64,000 nucleotides of DNA from Escallonia rubra (Eukaryota > Streptophyta > Magnoliopsida > Escalloniales > Escalloniaceae), in contig JAVXUO010001186.1 in the NCBI GenBank assembly GCA_033065855.1, forward strand, positions 372,001-436,000, given 5' to 3'. The notes beneath the pieces were generated by a model, which worked only from the letters and a program-made list of their open reading frames with translations, did not search any database and had not been told where the DNA came from. Of the stretch, positions 36,164 through 47,648 are shown in pieces (positions within the stretch are counted from its first letter, which is position 1; each line of letters begins with the position of its first letter). A program made the position numbers and the translations under genes.

Positions 36164-37055
36164 ACTAGGTTATTTGATTGATAATTGATGGATTGATACT
36201 TAAAATAATTTATTTATTTTCAGAATGGAAAAGTACTTTCAAAAGAAAGCAAAGGTGGAATAGTTATTGCAGTCTAATAAGAATGAGTGTAGAAATCAAT
36301 ATACTATTCAACAGTCTATGATTCCAACAGTAAGGGACAAGGCTCCCATTGTGTATCGTGATATTCATTCTGGACATTCAAGCAGAGTTAGCGATGAGTT
36401 CAATTCTGACGAGCTTATTGCGGATCCTGGGTTGCGTCCGAATATTTTGGATTATGGTCCTAATGTTCGAGATAAAGTTCGACGAGCGTATTGGTCGAAA
36501 GGTCCTTGCCAACCTCGTCACCACAATTTTCCATTTACACAATTCGGAACTCAGTCTCGTCGATTTGTTTCTTCTTGGTTTGACATTTATTCAAGTTGTT
36601 TCTTCTTGGTTTGACATTTAACTAGGTTATTTGATTGATAATTGATGGATTGATACTTAAATAATTTTTTTTTTTCATAATGGAAAAGTACTTTCAAAAT
36701 AAAGCAAAGGTGGAAAAGTTATTACAGTCTAATAAGAATGAGTGTAGAAATCAAGATACTATTCAACAGTCTCCAATTTCAACAGTAACGGACAAGGCTC
36801 CCATTGTGTATCGTGATATTCATTCCGGACATTCAAGCAGAGTTAATGATGAGTTCAATTCTGAAGAGCTTATTGCAGATCCTGGGTTGTATCCGAATAT
36901 TTTGGATTATGGTCCTTATGTTCGAGATAAAGTTTGACGAGCGTATTGGTCGAAAGGTCCTTGCCAACCTCGTCACCACAATTTTCCATTTACACAATTC
37001 GGAACTCAGTCTCGTCGATTTGTTTCTTCTTGGTTTGACATTTATTCGAGTTGGT
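36164..37055 (+). repeat. 455-bp tandem duplication at the start of the hAT transposase gene
   Basis: Units begin near 36164 and 36619 with TAGGTTATTTGATTGATAAT, include the splice acceptor, ATG and about 130 codons, and differ at only a small percentage of bases. The junction carries a short extra repeat of TTTCTTCTTGGTTTGACATT (36569 and 36597). Confidence 0.95.
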
Positions 37056-38793
37056 TGGAGTATAGTGTAGCAAAAGATGAAGCATATTGTTTGTGTTGCT
37101 ACTTGTTCGGAAGTGCTCATGGGGAGCAAAGGGGCTGTGGTACTATTGTTAGGCATGGTTTTAACGATTGGAGAAAGAAGGAGAAATTCCAAAAACATGT
37201 TGGAGAAGTTGGTAGTGTACACAACCTTGCTTTAACTAAGTGTCAAGCCTTTGATAACCCTCAGCAGAGTATTGAAGTAGTTTTGTCCAAGCAAACAGAT
37301 GAAAGTAGGGTTCAATACCGTACTCGCTTGACTGCATCAATTGATGTTATTCGGTTTCTCTTACGTCAAGGCTTGTCTTTCCGTGGGCATGATGAATCTA
37401 AAAATCAGGGAAATTTTCTAGAACTGTTAGAATTTATTGCTGATTACAATGAAAATGTGAAAAAAGTCGCGTTGTCGAATGCTCCTCAGAATCTCAAATT
37501 GACATCACCAAAAGTTCAGAAAGAAATTGTTAGTGCCATTGCTGGAGAAATAAGAGATGCAATTGTTGGGGACATGAAAACTGAATTATTTTCCATTTTA
37601 GTTGACGAGTGTCGTGATATTTCAGTCAAAGAACAAATGGAAGTTGTCTTGAGATATGTGGACAAAAGAGGACGTGTGATTGAACGTTTTCTTGGTATTG
37701 TCCATGTTGCTAATACCGCTGCCTTATCATTGAAAGACGCGATTGACAGTTTATTTGCAATGCATGAATTGAGCATTTCAAGAATTCATGGACAAGGCTA
37801 TGATGAAGCAAGTAATATGCAAGGTGAATTCAATGGTCTTAAAACCTTAATTCAAAGGGAGAATGAAAGTGCTTATTATATTCATTGCTTTGCTCATCAA
37901 CTTCAGCTAACTCTTGTAGCCGTTGCAAAAAAACATTCTCAGATTTCATTGCTCTTTAATTTGGTTGCTAAGGTAGTAAACACTGTGGGAGTTTCATGCA
38001 AGCGAAGAGATGCTATTCGAGAAAGTGAAGCCATTAGACTTGCTCATGACCTTAAGAGTGGTGATATCGTCAGTGGTCGAGGTTTAAATCAAGAAACTAG
38101 CATCAAAAGAGCAGGAGAGACCCGTTGGGGATCACATTACGGTGCATTATTGAATTTGAGTCATATGTTTGCTTCAGTGATATGTGTGCTTAATAAGGTT
38201 GTTGAGGATGCTACAGATTATGAACAGAGAGGTGAAGCATTGGGTCTTTTGAACTCGGTGCCAACTTATGATTTTGTCTTCAACATGCATTTGATGACAA
38301 ATATTTTGGGGATGACGAATGAACTTTCACAAGCATTACAAAAGAAAGATCAAAACATTGTGAATGCAATGAAGTTGGTAAGAATAACAAAGCAACGATT
38401 GCAGGACTTTAGAGATCATGGGTTGGAAGACTTGCTGGAAGAGGTCTCACAATTTTGTGTAAAACACGATTGTTAACCCTACGGTTATTTAACCTAGGAT
38501 TATATTTGTTTTTTATGATAACTAACATTAATGATTATGCTGTTTAACAAGCATTGAGATGATGAAACAAAAGGAACAATTAGACGAGCAACACGGTCAA
38601 AGACTCTCAACGGAACGCATCAAAGAGGAAATTCGACGATTGAAGTTTTCATGCTTTTATTTCCGTATTTGTAAACTAGACATAGAGAGATGATCGTTAC
38701 GATGACTGTATACCTAGAACTTGCCCATAGGTTTCCCTTGCATACATAGAAAGTTTTGCATGCTCTAAGAGCAGGCAACGGCATTTTCATGGA

Positions 38794-39005
38794 TGCAGTT
38801 GACTGCATTGGGATGCAGTCGACTGCATGTTGGGGAGTAGGGTATTACAGTCGACTGCATCGGAATGCAGTCGACTGCAATACTTCCAGTAGCCTATTAC
38901 AGTCGACTGCAATGGATTACAGTCGACTGCAAGTTGAAAATTTGAATTTCCGACGGCTACTTTTTGGGTTACAGTCTACTACAATGGGCATTGCAGTCGA
39001 CTGCA
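38794..39005. repeat. Array of eight 14-bp GCAGTCGACTGC palindromes
   Basis: Eight copies of TGCAGTCGACTGCA or one- to three-base variants (TACAGTCGACTGCA) lie within 212 bases, just upstream of the TATA-like CTATAAATA at about 39067. Position and symmetry suggest LTR promoter elements bound by a dimeric factor. That is inference. Confidence 0.9.
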
Positions 39006-39063
39006 TTTACCGTTTGGCGCATTTAATGCCCCACCTAACCCCAAACGGTCATATTTATTCCCA

Positions 39064-39076
39064 GCTCTATAAATAC
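39064..39076 (+). promoter_or_regulatory. TATA box of the SIRE-type LTR
   Basis: CTCTATAAATACTC lies about 60 bases downstream of the palindrome array and upstream of a CATCTTGGGCATTG start-like region, the standard U3/R layout of these LTRs. Confidence 0.6.
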
Positions 39077-41305
39077 TCATCTTGGGCATTGTTTTCATTC
39101 ATCAATTGCATTCAAAGCTCTCATATCTTTCATATTCTCAAAGATCAAAGCAATTGTTCAAATCTCTCTTGTTTTCATTGATTTCTCATCCTTTTCAAGA
39201 GAGCATTTATTGTGAGCTTACATTAGAGAGAGATACACTTTCATAAGTCATCATACACTCATCTCTCTTGTTCTAGTACTTCAACTTGTACTCATCTACT
39301 TCTTAAGAGTGAAATCTTGTACACATTTTTTCATTGAAAGGTTCTTGTATCAAAGCTTGGGGTTGTCAAGCTTTGGAGCTTTGGGTTTGTCAAAGCTTGT
39401 TCTTGATGTGGGCATAGCATCAAGGGATTGTAAGAGGTTCGATCTTGACCCGTAAGGAAGATCATACTAGTGGATTCTAGGGCCTTTCAAGGGACTTCCT
39501 TGAAGGGATGGACGTAGGCTTGTGGGTATATCAAGCCGAACCATTTAATTCTCCTTGTCAAGTATCTCTAAACCCTTCTCTCTTTACATTATTGTTTTAC
39601 ATTTGTGTTGAGATTGGTTGTTTGCTTATTTGTGTTATTGAGATTGAGGTTTGTTGTTTGTTAAATTTTAAAGTAGTCTTCAAATCCTATTCACCCCCCC
39701 TTTAGGGTTATTTTATTGGTTTCAACGATATTGACGTATTGGACATGAGTGCGAGGTTTGTAGCCCCGGGGAGGCAAAGACGTAATGCTGAAGAAGGTAC
39801 AAATTTTTACCATTATCGTGTTGATATTTTTTTAACGGTTGTTGATTTGCAAATCAGTGAGTTGAATAATCGTTTCAGTGAGGTAACCACGGAGTTGCTT
39901 ATATGTATGGCATGTCTCGATCCAAGTGATGGTTTTTCTGCTTTTAATAAGCAGAAGTTGATACGTCTTGCACAGTTTTATCCATATGACTTTTCGCCGA
40001 TAGAGCTTAAGGTACTTCAAAGTCAGCTCGAGACTTATATTATGGATGTAAGCTCCTGTGAAGAACTTTATGAAGTCAGGGGAATTGGTGAACTTGTTAT
40101 AAAGTTAGTTGAGTTGAAAAAGGATGTGCGATATCCTTGGGTATTCTTGCTTTTGGGATTTGTCTTATTTTTACCTGTTGCAACTGCTACTGTAGAAAGA
40201 GCTTTCTCTGCAATGAAGATAATAAAGACTCGACTTCGGAATCGCATGGGAGACGAATGGATGAATGATAGCTTGGTTTGTTACATCGAGAAAAATGTCT
40301 TCAAAACTATTACAAATGAGGCTATTATCGAACGCAACCAATTTTCTGCGCCTCATCGAGTAGTTATTTAGTGCTTTCGTTTGTAAACACTGAAATGTGT
40401 ATTTTATATTCCCTTTTTTTGTGTTATAAAGAGTCTTTAGTGACTATCATGAAACTTAATAAGACCTTTTAGATGTTTTTTAGTATGTTTTGTGTATTAT
40501 CAAAAAGTGCACTTTGTTTTTGTGTGCTATTTTACTTATAAAAATATTTATCTCCTTCGATATATTTATATATATATATATATTGTGCACCATCTTCATT
40601 CCATTTCACACCCATATTATATTTCATCTCCCACGCCCACTGTCGTGAGGACGCCCACTGCCGTGCGCAGTGGGTTCTCCCTCTTCAATCTCCCTCTTTT
40701 TTTTTACACACTCACACACAAAATATATTTACACACACCGCACACATATATGTGAACACACACTCTCCAGTAAACCTCACTCACTCATGTTTGCACTTAC
40801 AAACACCTACACAATTGCATTACTTGTACATAACTCAGACGCCCACTACCTCATGGCAGTGGGTCTCCTACTTCTTCTTTCATTTACACCTATACATAGT
40901 ATATATAACACAACTCACACACACACACACATGTATTTCCTTATCCATTTCTTTCCCAACTGCAACTCTCTCTTTCTTCAAGTTATATACACTCACCCCA
41001 AACACATATCACCCACACAGACCCATGCTACACCCTTCTTCCTTCTTCTCCTTTCTTACATACTCACACACATTTATGTAAACACAATTTATACACATTA
41101 CACCCACAATTATGCGCCACTGCCGTGAGATAGAGAGAGGGATGAACCACTGCTGTGAGGCAGTGGTTCATCCCTCTCTCTCTATCTCATCTTTCTTTTC
41201 TTCTTCCCCAACACTCTCATACACTCCACAATCAGATAAACACACACCTAGCATGCACCAGTTGCCTCACGGCAACTCCAAACATGCACATATATAACAG
41301 ATACA

Positions 41306-41309
<4 letters not shown>

Positions 41310-41350
<41 letters not shown>
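41310..41350. repeat. (AT)n microsatellite
   Basis: About 20 AT units. Similar (AT)n and (CA)n tracts at 35030-35080, 40560-40590 and 43830-43865 mark the middle of the same LTR family. Confidence 0.95.
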
Positions 41351-41353
<3 letters not shown>

Positions 41354-42899
41354 ACAGCCACACATATAAACGGTAATCCACACACTCACGGATTCGCACA
41401 TTCTCTTTCTCTGTACCTATGTTGTCTCTTATATCCATAAAAATATGCCCGATACCTATGGTCATTCCCACGCAGCAATCTCTCTTTTTTCTACCCGCTC
41501 GTTTATTGTAAACCACGGCAGTCACGGCCTCCACTTGGTCTCACAAGCACGGCAACCCATAACCCCGAACAATCTAACCCTTTAACAGCCCTCTTAAACT
41601 AAGCAATACCCATTTATACACCTACCGAATTACACACATATACATACACATGAAGCATGAATCTGTAAAAGCAAGCTTACCGGAAATACTTAGCCGGAAA
41701 ACCTTCTTCATGGTTTCTCTCTATCTCTCTACCGTGGATCAGAAAACAATGAGGGAAAGATTAGGGTCGGCTGCTCTCTAGTAGAGTATATATATACTAA
41801 AAACCCTAGATAAAAAATTATCACAAAACCCCCCAACATTTTCATTTGTCACTAAATTTTCTTACCCGATATTTTTGTTTTGTGAACCGGTCCAAAATAG
41901 AATATTTACGATGAATTATGTGTTAGGAAATTTATTAATGGGTTGTTACGCTATCCTGTTTGACAAGTCGTCACTAATAAGTACACTGCTACTAAAGAAA
42001 ATTTTAACTGTCCCAAAAAATTTATACTGACGCTAAAAATTATATCAATGCTAGAAAAATAATTTTGTCCCTAAAAATACCAATTTAATTTGTGAAGACT
42101 ATTTTTAGGGTTAGGGGTAATACAAGAGAGACAGGGAAAAATTGGGATTTAAAACTTTGAAATTAAAAAGTGTCGTTAAGATAATATTACTTCAGTACTT
42201 TTTTTCCCAGTTTTTAAAACATGCTTAGATATTTGGGTAAAGTGCAAAAAAGTAAACCTTATTATTTTTGCAAGACCTGCAATCTGAAATTTTCTAGTAT
42301 TTTTCTTTGTTTGTGAAGCAGGCTAAATGATTTTATTCGAACAAGAGATTTTGGTGTACTTGAAAATAGTACTTTAAGTTAATAAATTCTGAAACGTTTA
42401 CAGTAATCTTATGTAGTAAAGATAGTGTGTTGTTTAAAGTTTCGAGAGTTTTAATGTCGTTTGCTATTTTAGCGCTGCTGGTTGCGTAGCGCTCGATGGG
42501 ATATTGCGTAACTAAAACCTTTACTATTACAACAATTTACTAAGTTATTTTTAAATGTTATTTCTAAGCAGTTTTTGACAAAGTTTAAAAGATTACTCCT
42601 ATTACCTTTATGAGACGTACACCGTGGGAAATTTTGGGATTTTTTTGTGTCCGTGAAGGATGCTAATAATTGAGTCAGTGAAAGGGGATTTTTGATTTAT
42701 TTAATATAACAAATCAGCTTATTTTTGTCTGGAAATTTTAGGAGAACCTTATATTACTGATATTTGTCATTTTTTACAATTTTGTATCATTTGCAGGTCA
42801 ATAGCTATTTTAGCGGAATCGGCCTTTGAGCGTTTGGTCCGGATATCGGTTACGGGTTTTTGAGTGGAAATTTTTTCGAAACACTTTTTAGTCAAAAAA

Positions 42900-43828
42900 T
42901 GTAATACCCTGATTTAATCTAACAAAGAATTAGATTAATCGAGGGCATTATTTTCATCGATACTATTATTTTTATCGATAATTGACTAATTAGAATAAAA
43001 TGGGAGGTTGGTATGGCCTTCGGGGCCAAAATATAATTTTGGAAAGTTAGGGGGCAAAATTACAATTTTGGAAAATATGGTGAACGGGGTGCATATTTTA
43101 TTAAGTAGCATCATATTGATGATGATTAGTTAGGAAGTGAAATGAGGGGTTAATGTGGTTTTGGGGTCAAAGTGCTATTTTTCAAAGTTGTGGGGCGAAA
43201 GTGTAATTTTAGAAATTTTGGGGGCTAAATTATAAATTTTGAAAGCGGGCAAGATGTGTCAGATGTAGGAAGAATGAGGCATAATGTGGGGCCACGTTTT
43301 GCTGGCTGGTTAGTGACTCATCTAATGATATTATAAAGTATAAGATTAGATAAGAGAAAACAAAAGATGAGAGAAGGAAAATTCGGGGGGGGGGGGGGGG
43401 GGAGGAAACTACAAATAAGGAAAGAATAGCAAAAGGAGAAACAGGAAGAACAGAGACAAAGAAGCAGAGAGCTCATGGAGGGAAAGGAAGAAAAAAAAGA
43501 AAGCAGGAGAAAAGGGAAAACAAACCTTAAGGGTAAACCCTTGTCTCTTTAGTAAAATTTAATGTGTAATTGTAGGGTGGGGGTGTTCTTATACATGGAA
43601 ACATATATGTATAGATATCAATATACATCCGGGTATGTGAGGTTGGAGGGAATTTTTGTGTAAAAGAGGCGTGTAGGTGTATAAGAAGGTGTATATGAGG
43701 ATTTAGAAAGAAAATGGGGAGAAATTGGTGGGTTAAGGATATACGGGGTGTGGTTGGGTGTGTTTTTCAGTATATTCGTAAGTGTGTGAGCTACGGGTGC
43801 GTTGATGTGTGTGGGATGTATGTTGTAG

Positions 43829-43864
<36 letters not shown>

Positions 43865-46578
43865 TCAAAATCTGAGGGGGTGCTATAGCCCCCCTCGTAC
43901 ATATGTAGTTCCGCCCCTGTGTGTGTGTGTGTGCAGCCATGGGGGATGTGAGGAAGAGGAAGAAGACTACGTGAAAATAAGGTGTGATAGTGTGCCAATC
44001 TGAATAGTGACATGTAGTTGTCGCTAAAGATGAAAAGTCATGAAGCAGTTTCTTATCCGATTTTTTAAAAGCAGTTATGGTCAAATTTAACCAAAGTCCA
44101 AAAAAAAGAACCTAGTTATTTTTATGAGATCTGTGTCGTGGAAAAAGGTCAGATTTTTCCGAGGTCAGGAAGGGAGTGACCGGATGCGGGAAATTTGGAA
44201 TTTACGGGGAAATTTAAAATATCAAATTAGCGCGATTCCGTGCAGAAAATTTATGAGAACCCTGGCATGTTGAGAAGTTCCATTTCCCAAGATTTTATGT
44301 CATTCCGAAGTTGTTTGCTATTTTTGGTCGAACGGACTTTTAAGCGCTCGGTCCGGACACCGATTCAGAATTTTTGGGCAAAAATTTTCTAAAATTCTTT
44401 TTAGCTCAAAAATAATTTCAGGATGCTTAAAATAGCGTTTTAAAGTTGATTTCAAGCATATTTGGGGTGTTGAGGTGGTAGTGAACCCTCAGGCAATATT
44501 TTGGTAATTTATCGCCCAGAATGGGTATTTTGGTAATTTTTTCTATAAAATTTTTCAAATGACTTTTTAGTTCGGGAAGGGGCGTAAGACACCTGAAATT
44601 TGAAGTAGTTTTGAGATGTTTTTAGGGCGATGGCCACTAGGGGGTGCTTGGTAAAATTACATAAGTCGGGGGGAGTATTTTGGTAATTTGTCATGTTGGC
44701 GCTAAATTTTTAAGAACGCGCGTAATTCAGCGTTCGGAGTTGTGGGAAGTGAGGAATGGTATTAATACGTTGAGATAATGAGATAGTGGTTATTGCTAAT
44801 ATGTTGGTAATGCTAGGTTAAAGATCCGGTTATCGGATCGAATTAACGAGCGATCGTAAGACACTATGAACGGTTAATGAGAAGGGGTAGAATAAGGAGT
44901 ACGTATATGTTGAATGATGTCTAACGAGCATAGTATTATTTGACTAGGTGATGCAGCTTGTTGCGATCAGAGCTTGCGAGTTGCTTCGGCTATAAGCCAA
45001 TGAGGTAAGGACAATGCGGTTCTGATATGCTAATTAATTATTTCGGTTAGCATGACATGTTAATGACGTATATGTTGAACTCTTGTGGTTATGATTGGAG
45101 ACCGGTATTTGTTGATTTGGAATTACGTTGTTGAGTAAGGTGAGTAATTTCCCTTAGTCCGCCCCGTTGATGAAGTTTGGTAAGAATAATTTGTGTTCTA
45201 GTATGCTATGATTTGATTCGATTAGCATACCTGAATTTGATNATGATGATGCGTAGGGGTTATCGTATGGTTGTTGGAGATGTCGGCAGTTATTGATGGC
45301 CGATATCTCTTCTCTTTGATAAAACCATTGAGGAATTGTGGCAAACTTCTCCTGAGTCCGCCATGTTGTTGATGTTTATGTTGTTTGTGGAATGTCGGCA
45401 CTTATTGGTAGTCGACATTCCTCTTACGTAAGAACGTTGTTGAGGGCTTGCGGTAATCTTCTTCCAAGTTTTCTATGTTGATGACGTTACGTTGAACTCT
45501 TGTTATTAGGTCTGAACACCGGTTGATCTTTTGATCCTGTATTCCTTTTTGAGCTGTGTTGTTGAGGACGTAAGGTGAAATAAATTTTTCCTTAGTCCGC
45601 CCCGTTGAAGAAGTCCTGCTGCTTGGTTGTAAGGTGGTTAGGGAAAGCACTCTAGATGAGTTCCCTTCTTGTTGACAATGTCTCTTCTATTTATTTGAGA
45701 CTGAGATGAACATCCCGTAAAATGGGACATCAATATGAGGAGGATGGCCTATGAATTATGATCACTGGCCAAAGAGGATGAATGTCGCTCGAGCAGAGTC
45801 TGTCGTGTCTGGTCGAGTCCTGTCCGTCGTGTCCATGTGCATTGCATTTGATTTTCTTTTGATGTTGATGATTTTAATGATTTGTATTTCAATGATGTTT
45901 ATCTTTACGACCTTGGATTTCGGGTTCACTTGCATAGTCGGTCGGTCAGTCAGTCTAGTCCATGAGGAGGTGGCAATAATGGCGTTCTATTGGGCCTTGA
46001 AGCCACTCAGTCTAACGAAAGAAAAATTATCGTTTGACAATTATGCTGATGTCGAAAATTTATTGGAACTCTTGATTCATTTCTATCGTTGAGATGATTA
46101 TTATTCCTCCGAGTCTCTTGAATCATTTGTACACGATACTCCTCGTGTTGTCTTTACTGGGCGATTTGCGCTCATTCCTTATGTTGTATTGTGCAGGCTA
46201 TAAGGTTGATCAAGGAGAACCCTCTAAAAAGCGAAAGGAAACAAGCTAGAAAAGTATAGCAAGGGGATCAGTTGTGTGAGGTAAGACAAGCTAGAAATTG
46301 TGAGATAAAGATTGAGCTGCGAGATAGGTTGATAAGAGTCACACGACTACAGTCGTTTATTAGGTTGTAACCATTCATGTTGTTTAGAGACTTGAAAGTC
46401 TTCCGCTGCAGTATGATGTATGTTTGTAAGAAATTTTTTTGTAAGGACGCATTTTGGAGCGTCTATTAATGATGTATGAGTATGAGGATATAGTTGCTCT
46501 GTATTCAGCACAAGGTTTTGAATGTGATTATAGTCGATAACTCAGCCCGGTGATGTCACCTGGGTTGAGGGTGTCGCA
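42900..46578 (+). mobile_element. Long solo LTR (plus orientation), 3.7 kb, nested in the outer LTR
   Basis: Starts TGTAATACCCTGATTTAATC and ends GGTTGAGGGTGTCGCA, with AAAAA on both sides (42895-42899 and 46579-46583) as the 5-bp target duplication. That duplication is low complexity and therefore weaker, but the outer LTR reads on across it. Inside are a G-tract (43385-43402), GT/AT microsatellites with a 57-bp hAT-end fragment, the GGTCCGGACACCGATTC block, TTTTGGTAATTTT repeats, and diverged repeats around CTTAGTCCGCCCCGTTGA (45140-45620). It has no genes. One base at 45242 is N. Confidence 0.75.
43863..43919 (-). repeat. 57-bp hAT terminal fragment
   Basis: On the minus strand it reads CAGGGGCGGAACTACATATG onward through ACCCCCTCAGATTTTGAA, about 95% identical to the left end of the hAT at 35082-35140. 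It lies between (GT)n/(AT)n and (GT)n tracts of the plus-orientation LTR. Confidence 0.92.
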
Positions 46579-47156
46579 AAAAATGACTTCAGGTTACTTA
46601 AAAGGGTGTTTTAAAGTGTTTTTGAGAATTTTCGGTTCGAGGGCACCATGGGTGTTTTGGTAATTTTCCACCTAGAGGGCGTATTTTGGTAATTTTACCT
46701 TCAAGATGTACTTTTTGGTAAGTTCACATACGATGGGAATATCTTAGTGATTTTACTTATGGGAAGGACATTCGGGTGATTTAGATATGGGAGGGTGCTT
46801 TTGGTAATTTTACACACAATGGCTATTTTGGTAATATTACATTCTCGGTGAGTGGGTCATTGGGAATAGGAGTGAGTTGGTACTGAGTTTATAGTAACGT
46901 AGTATAAAGTGTATTCTAATAATTAGATTGCTTTGTTTAGGTTAAAATAGAAGAATTTTTCGGTTACGATAGCTTAGCTTTAGATTCAGGTAAGGATTTC
47001 TATTTGAACCCCGAGGGTAAGGGATTCCTATCCGAACCCTTAATTCGTTAACTGTTTGTATTCTTTCTTTTGAATTGTAGTGGCTAAATTCATCAACTTT
47101 TGTTCGTATATGTTCTTTTGATTTGCTCATATCTATTCAAGAACTATGAGTGATGA

Positions 47157-47648
47157 ATTAATATCAGCATGTTGATGCTCATCTCTTATTTAAGAATTTG
47201 TTATGTGGAAAATATTATAAGGATGGTCTGTTATTGCTGAAACGCAAGCTAGTACCTGGATGGACTAGTTATTGTACATCATGCATAAGTATTATATATT
47301 GTGCATTGTCTGTGTGGCGTTTTCTCTGCTCATGGTCAATATCTTCTGAATTTGCGTAAATTGTATCTTAAAATGATTGTTTGAATATCTAATCGAAGGG
47401 GATTGAGTTGAGACTCTTCCCCATATTATTATCAAACTACGTGTGATAGTTTGAAATCTTTCCCCAGATTGTCTTTGAACTATCTGTACTCGTTTTGGAA
47501 TCCTTTGGAAAATCATCATTGTATCTTAAAATGATGGACTTGAAAATGATCTTCAAATGATTATTTTGGTATCTGATCGAAGAGGATTGAGATTAAACTC
47601 TTCCTCATGTTGTTATCAAACTGTTTTATGACTCTTTGAATGCTTTAG
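47157..47648 (+). other. Sequence downstream of the outer LTR, with a ~180-bp duplication
   Basis: Begins with a primer-binding-like TTAATATCAGCATG. Two diverged tandem copies (about 47360-47525 and 47525-47660) share TTGTATCTTAAAATGAT, ATCGAAGRGGATTGAG and TTATCAAACT. No coding domain was seen. It may be the start of a retroelement interior. Confidence 0.45.

Larger units (their letters stand above)
38471..39724 (+). mobile_element. SIRE/Maximus-type (Ty1/copia) solo LTR
   Basis: 1254 bp from TGTTAACCCTACGG to ATTTTATTGGTTTCA, flanked by the 5-bp target duplication ACGAT (38466-38470 and 39725-39729). The TGCAGTCGACTGCA palindromes, the CTCTATAAATACTC TATA-box region (39064) and the TTCACCCCCCCTTTAGGG-like end are characteristic of SIRE-lineage LTRs. 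It has no interior genes. It sits inside the hAT transposase gene and is therefore the youngest layer here. Confidence 0.85.
36225..40371 (+). pseudogene. hAT transposase gene (zinc finger, DUF4371, hAT dimerisation), broken
   Basis: Would encode the cut-and-paste transposase. The N-terminal exon starts at ATG 36225 (MEKYFQKKAKVE) right after a TTTTCAG acceptor. It is duplicated at 36680, with a stop in each copy (TAG 36261-36263; TGA 36935-36937). From 37055 the frame runs through a TTF-type zinc finger (YCLCCYLFG...HVGEVGSVH). DUF4371 follows, with the catalytic-type Asp in FSILVDECRDISVKEQ and GQGYDEASNM, and the YYIHCFAHQL motif, up to VKHD at 38470. There a SIRE-type solo LTR (38471-39724) interrupts it. 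The match resumes at 39725 (DVLDMSARFVAPGRQRR) and ends with the dimerisation region ATVERAFSAMKIIKTRLRNR, which holds the last catalytic Glu, to a stop at 40371. Apart from the duplicated start and the LTR insertion, the frame is largely intact, so decay is fairly recent. Confidence 0.9.
35082..40590 (+). mobile_element. hAT transposon with zinc-finger/DUF4371 transposase
   Basis: The left end CAGGGGCGGAACTACATATG (35082) is a typical hAT terminus, set in a (CA)n/(AT)n tract of the host LTR. A GC-rich leader (35190-35700), an intron-like stretch and a transposase gene follow on the plus strand. A right terminus ending GCCCCTG is not found beyond the gene. The sequence passes into an (AT)n run at about 40560-40590 and then back to LTR sequence, so the right limit is approximate and the end may be lost. 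The matching inverted terminus at 43919 sits in another LTR and lacks a shared target duplication. Confidence 0.8.
33163..42124 (-). mobile_element. Long LTR (minus orientation) nested in the outer LTR
   Basis: Ends TGTAACACCCCAAAATTTTC (33163) and TTAGGGGTAATACA (42124), with the 5-bp target duplication AGAGA on both sides (33158-33162 and 42125-42129). 33163-35081 and about 40590-42124 are LTR sequence homologous in inverted orientation to 15645-17845 and 42900-46578 (GAGCTCACTCC-like block near 33470; GTAAGCTTG block near 41670; CA-rich middle). A hAT element of about 5.5 kb occupies the middle. Without it the LTR is about 3.45 kb. No interior genes were seen, so it is a solo LTR. Confidence 0.75.
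32828..47156 (+). mobile_element. Outer long LTR (plus orientation), split by two later LTRs
   Basis: Parts are 32828-33162, 42125-42899 and 46579-47156. They match, in order and orientation, the complement of the LTR at 26982-30317: the GT-rich segment with CTGCTGGG; GGGATTTAAAACTTTGAAATT; the GTCCGGATATCGG block; then the TTTTGGTAATTTT repeats and the GGGATTCCTATCCGAACCC block. A primer-binding-like TTAATATCAGCATG follows near 47157. Two insertions with their own target duplications interrupt it. The left limit is not determined. Only LTR sequence was seen, so it is a fossil without genes. Confidence 0.55.

Noticed and set aside
35082-43919. One 8.8-kb hAT bounded by the two inverted CAGGGGCGG ends
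   Set aside because: The flanking 8 bases are (CA)n on one side and (TG)n on the other, not a direct duplication, and LTR sequence of both orientations lies inside the interval.
45751-46092. 113-codon plus-strand frame as a membrane protein
   Set aside because: The hydrophobic stretch is TTGATGATG-type repetitive sequence inside a solo LTR.
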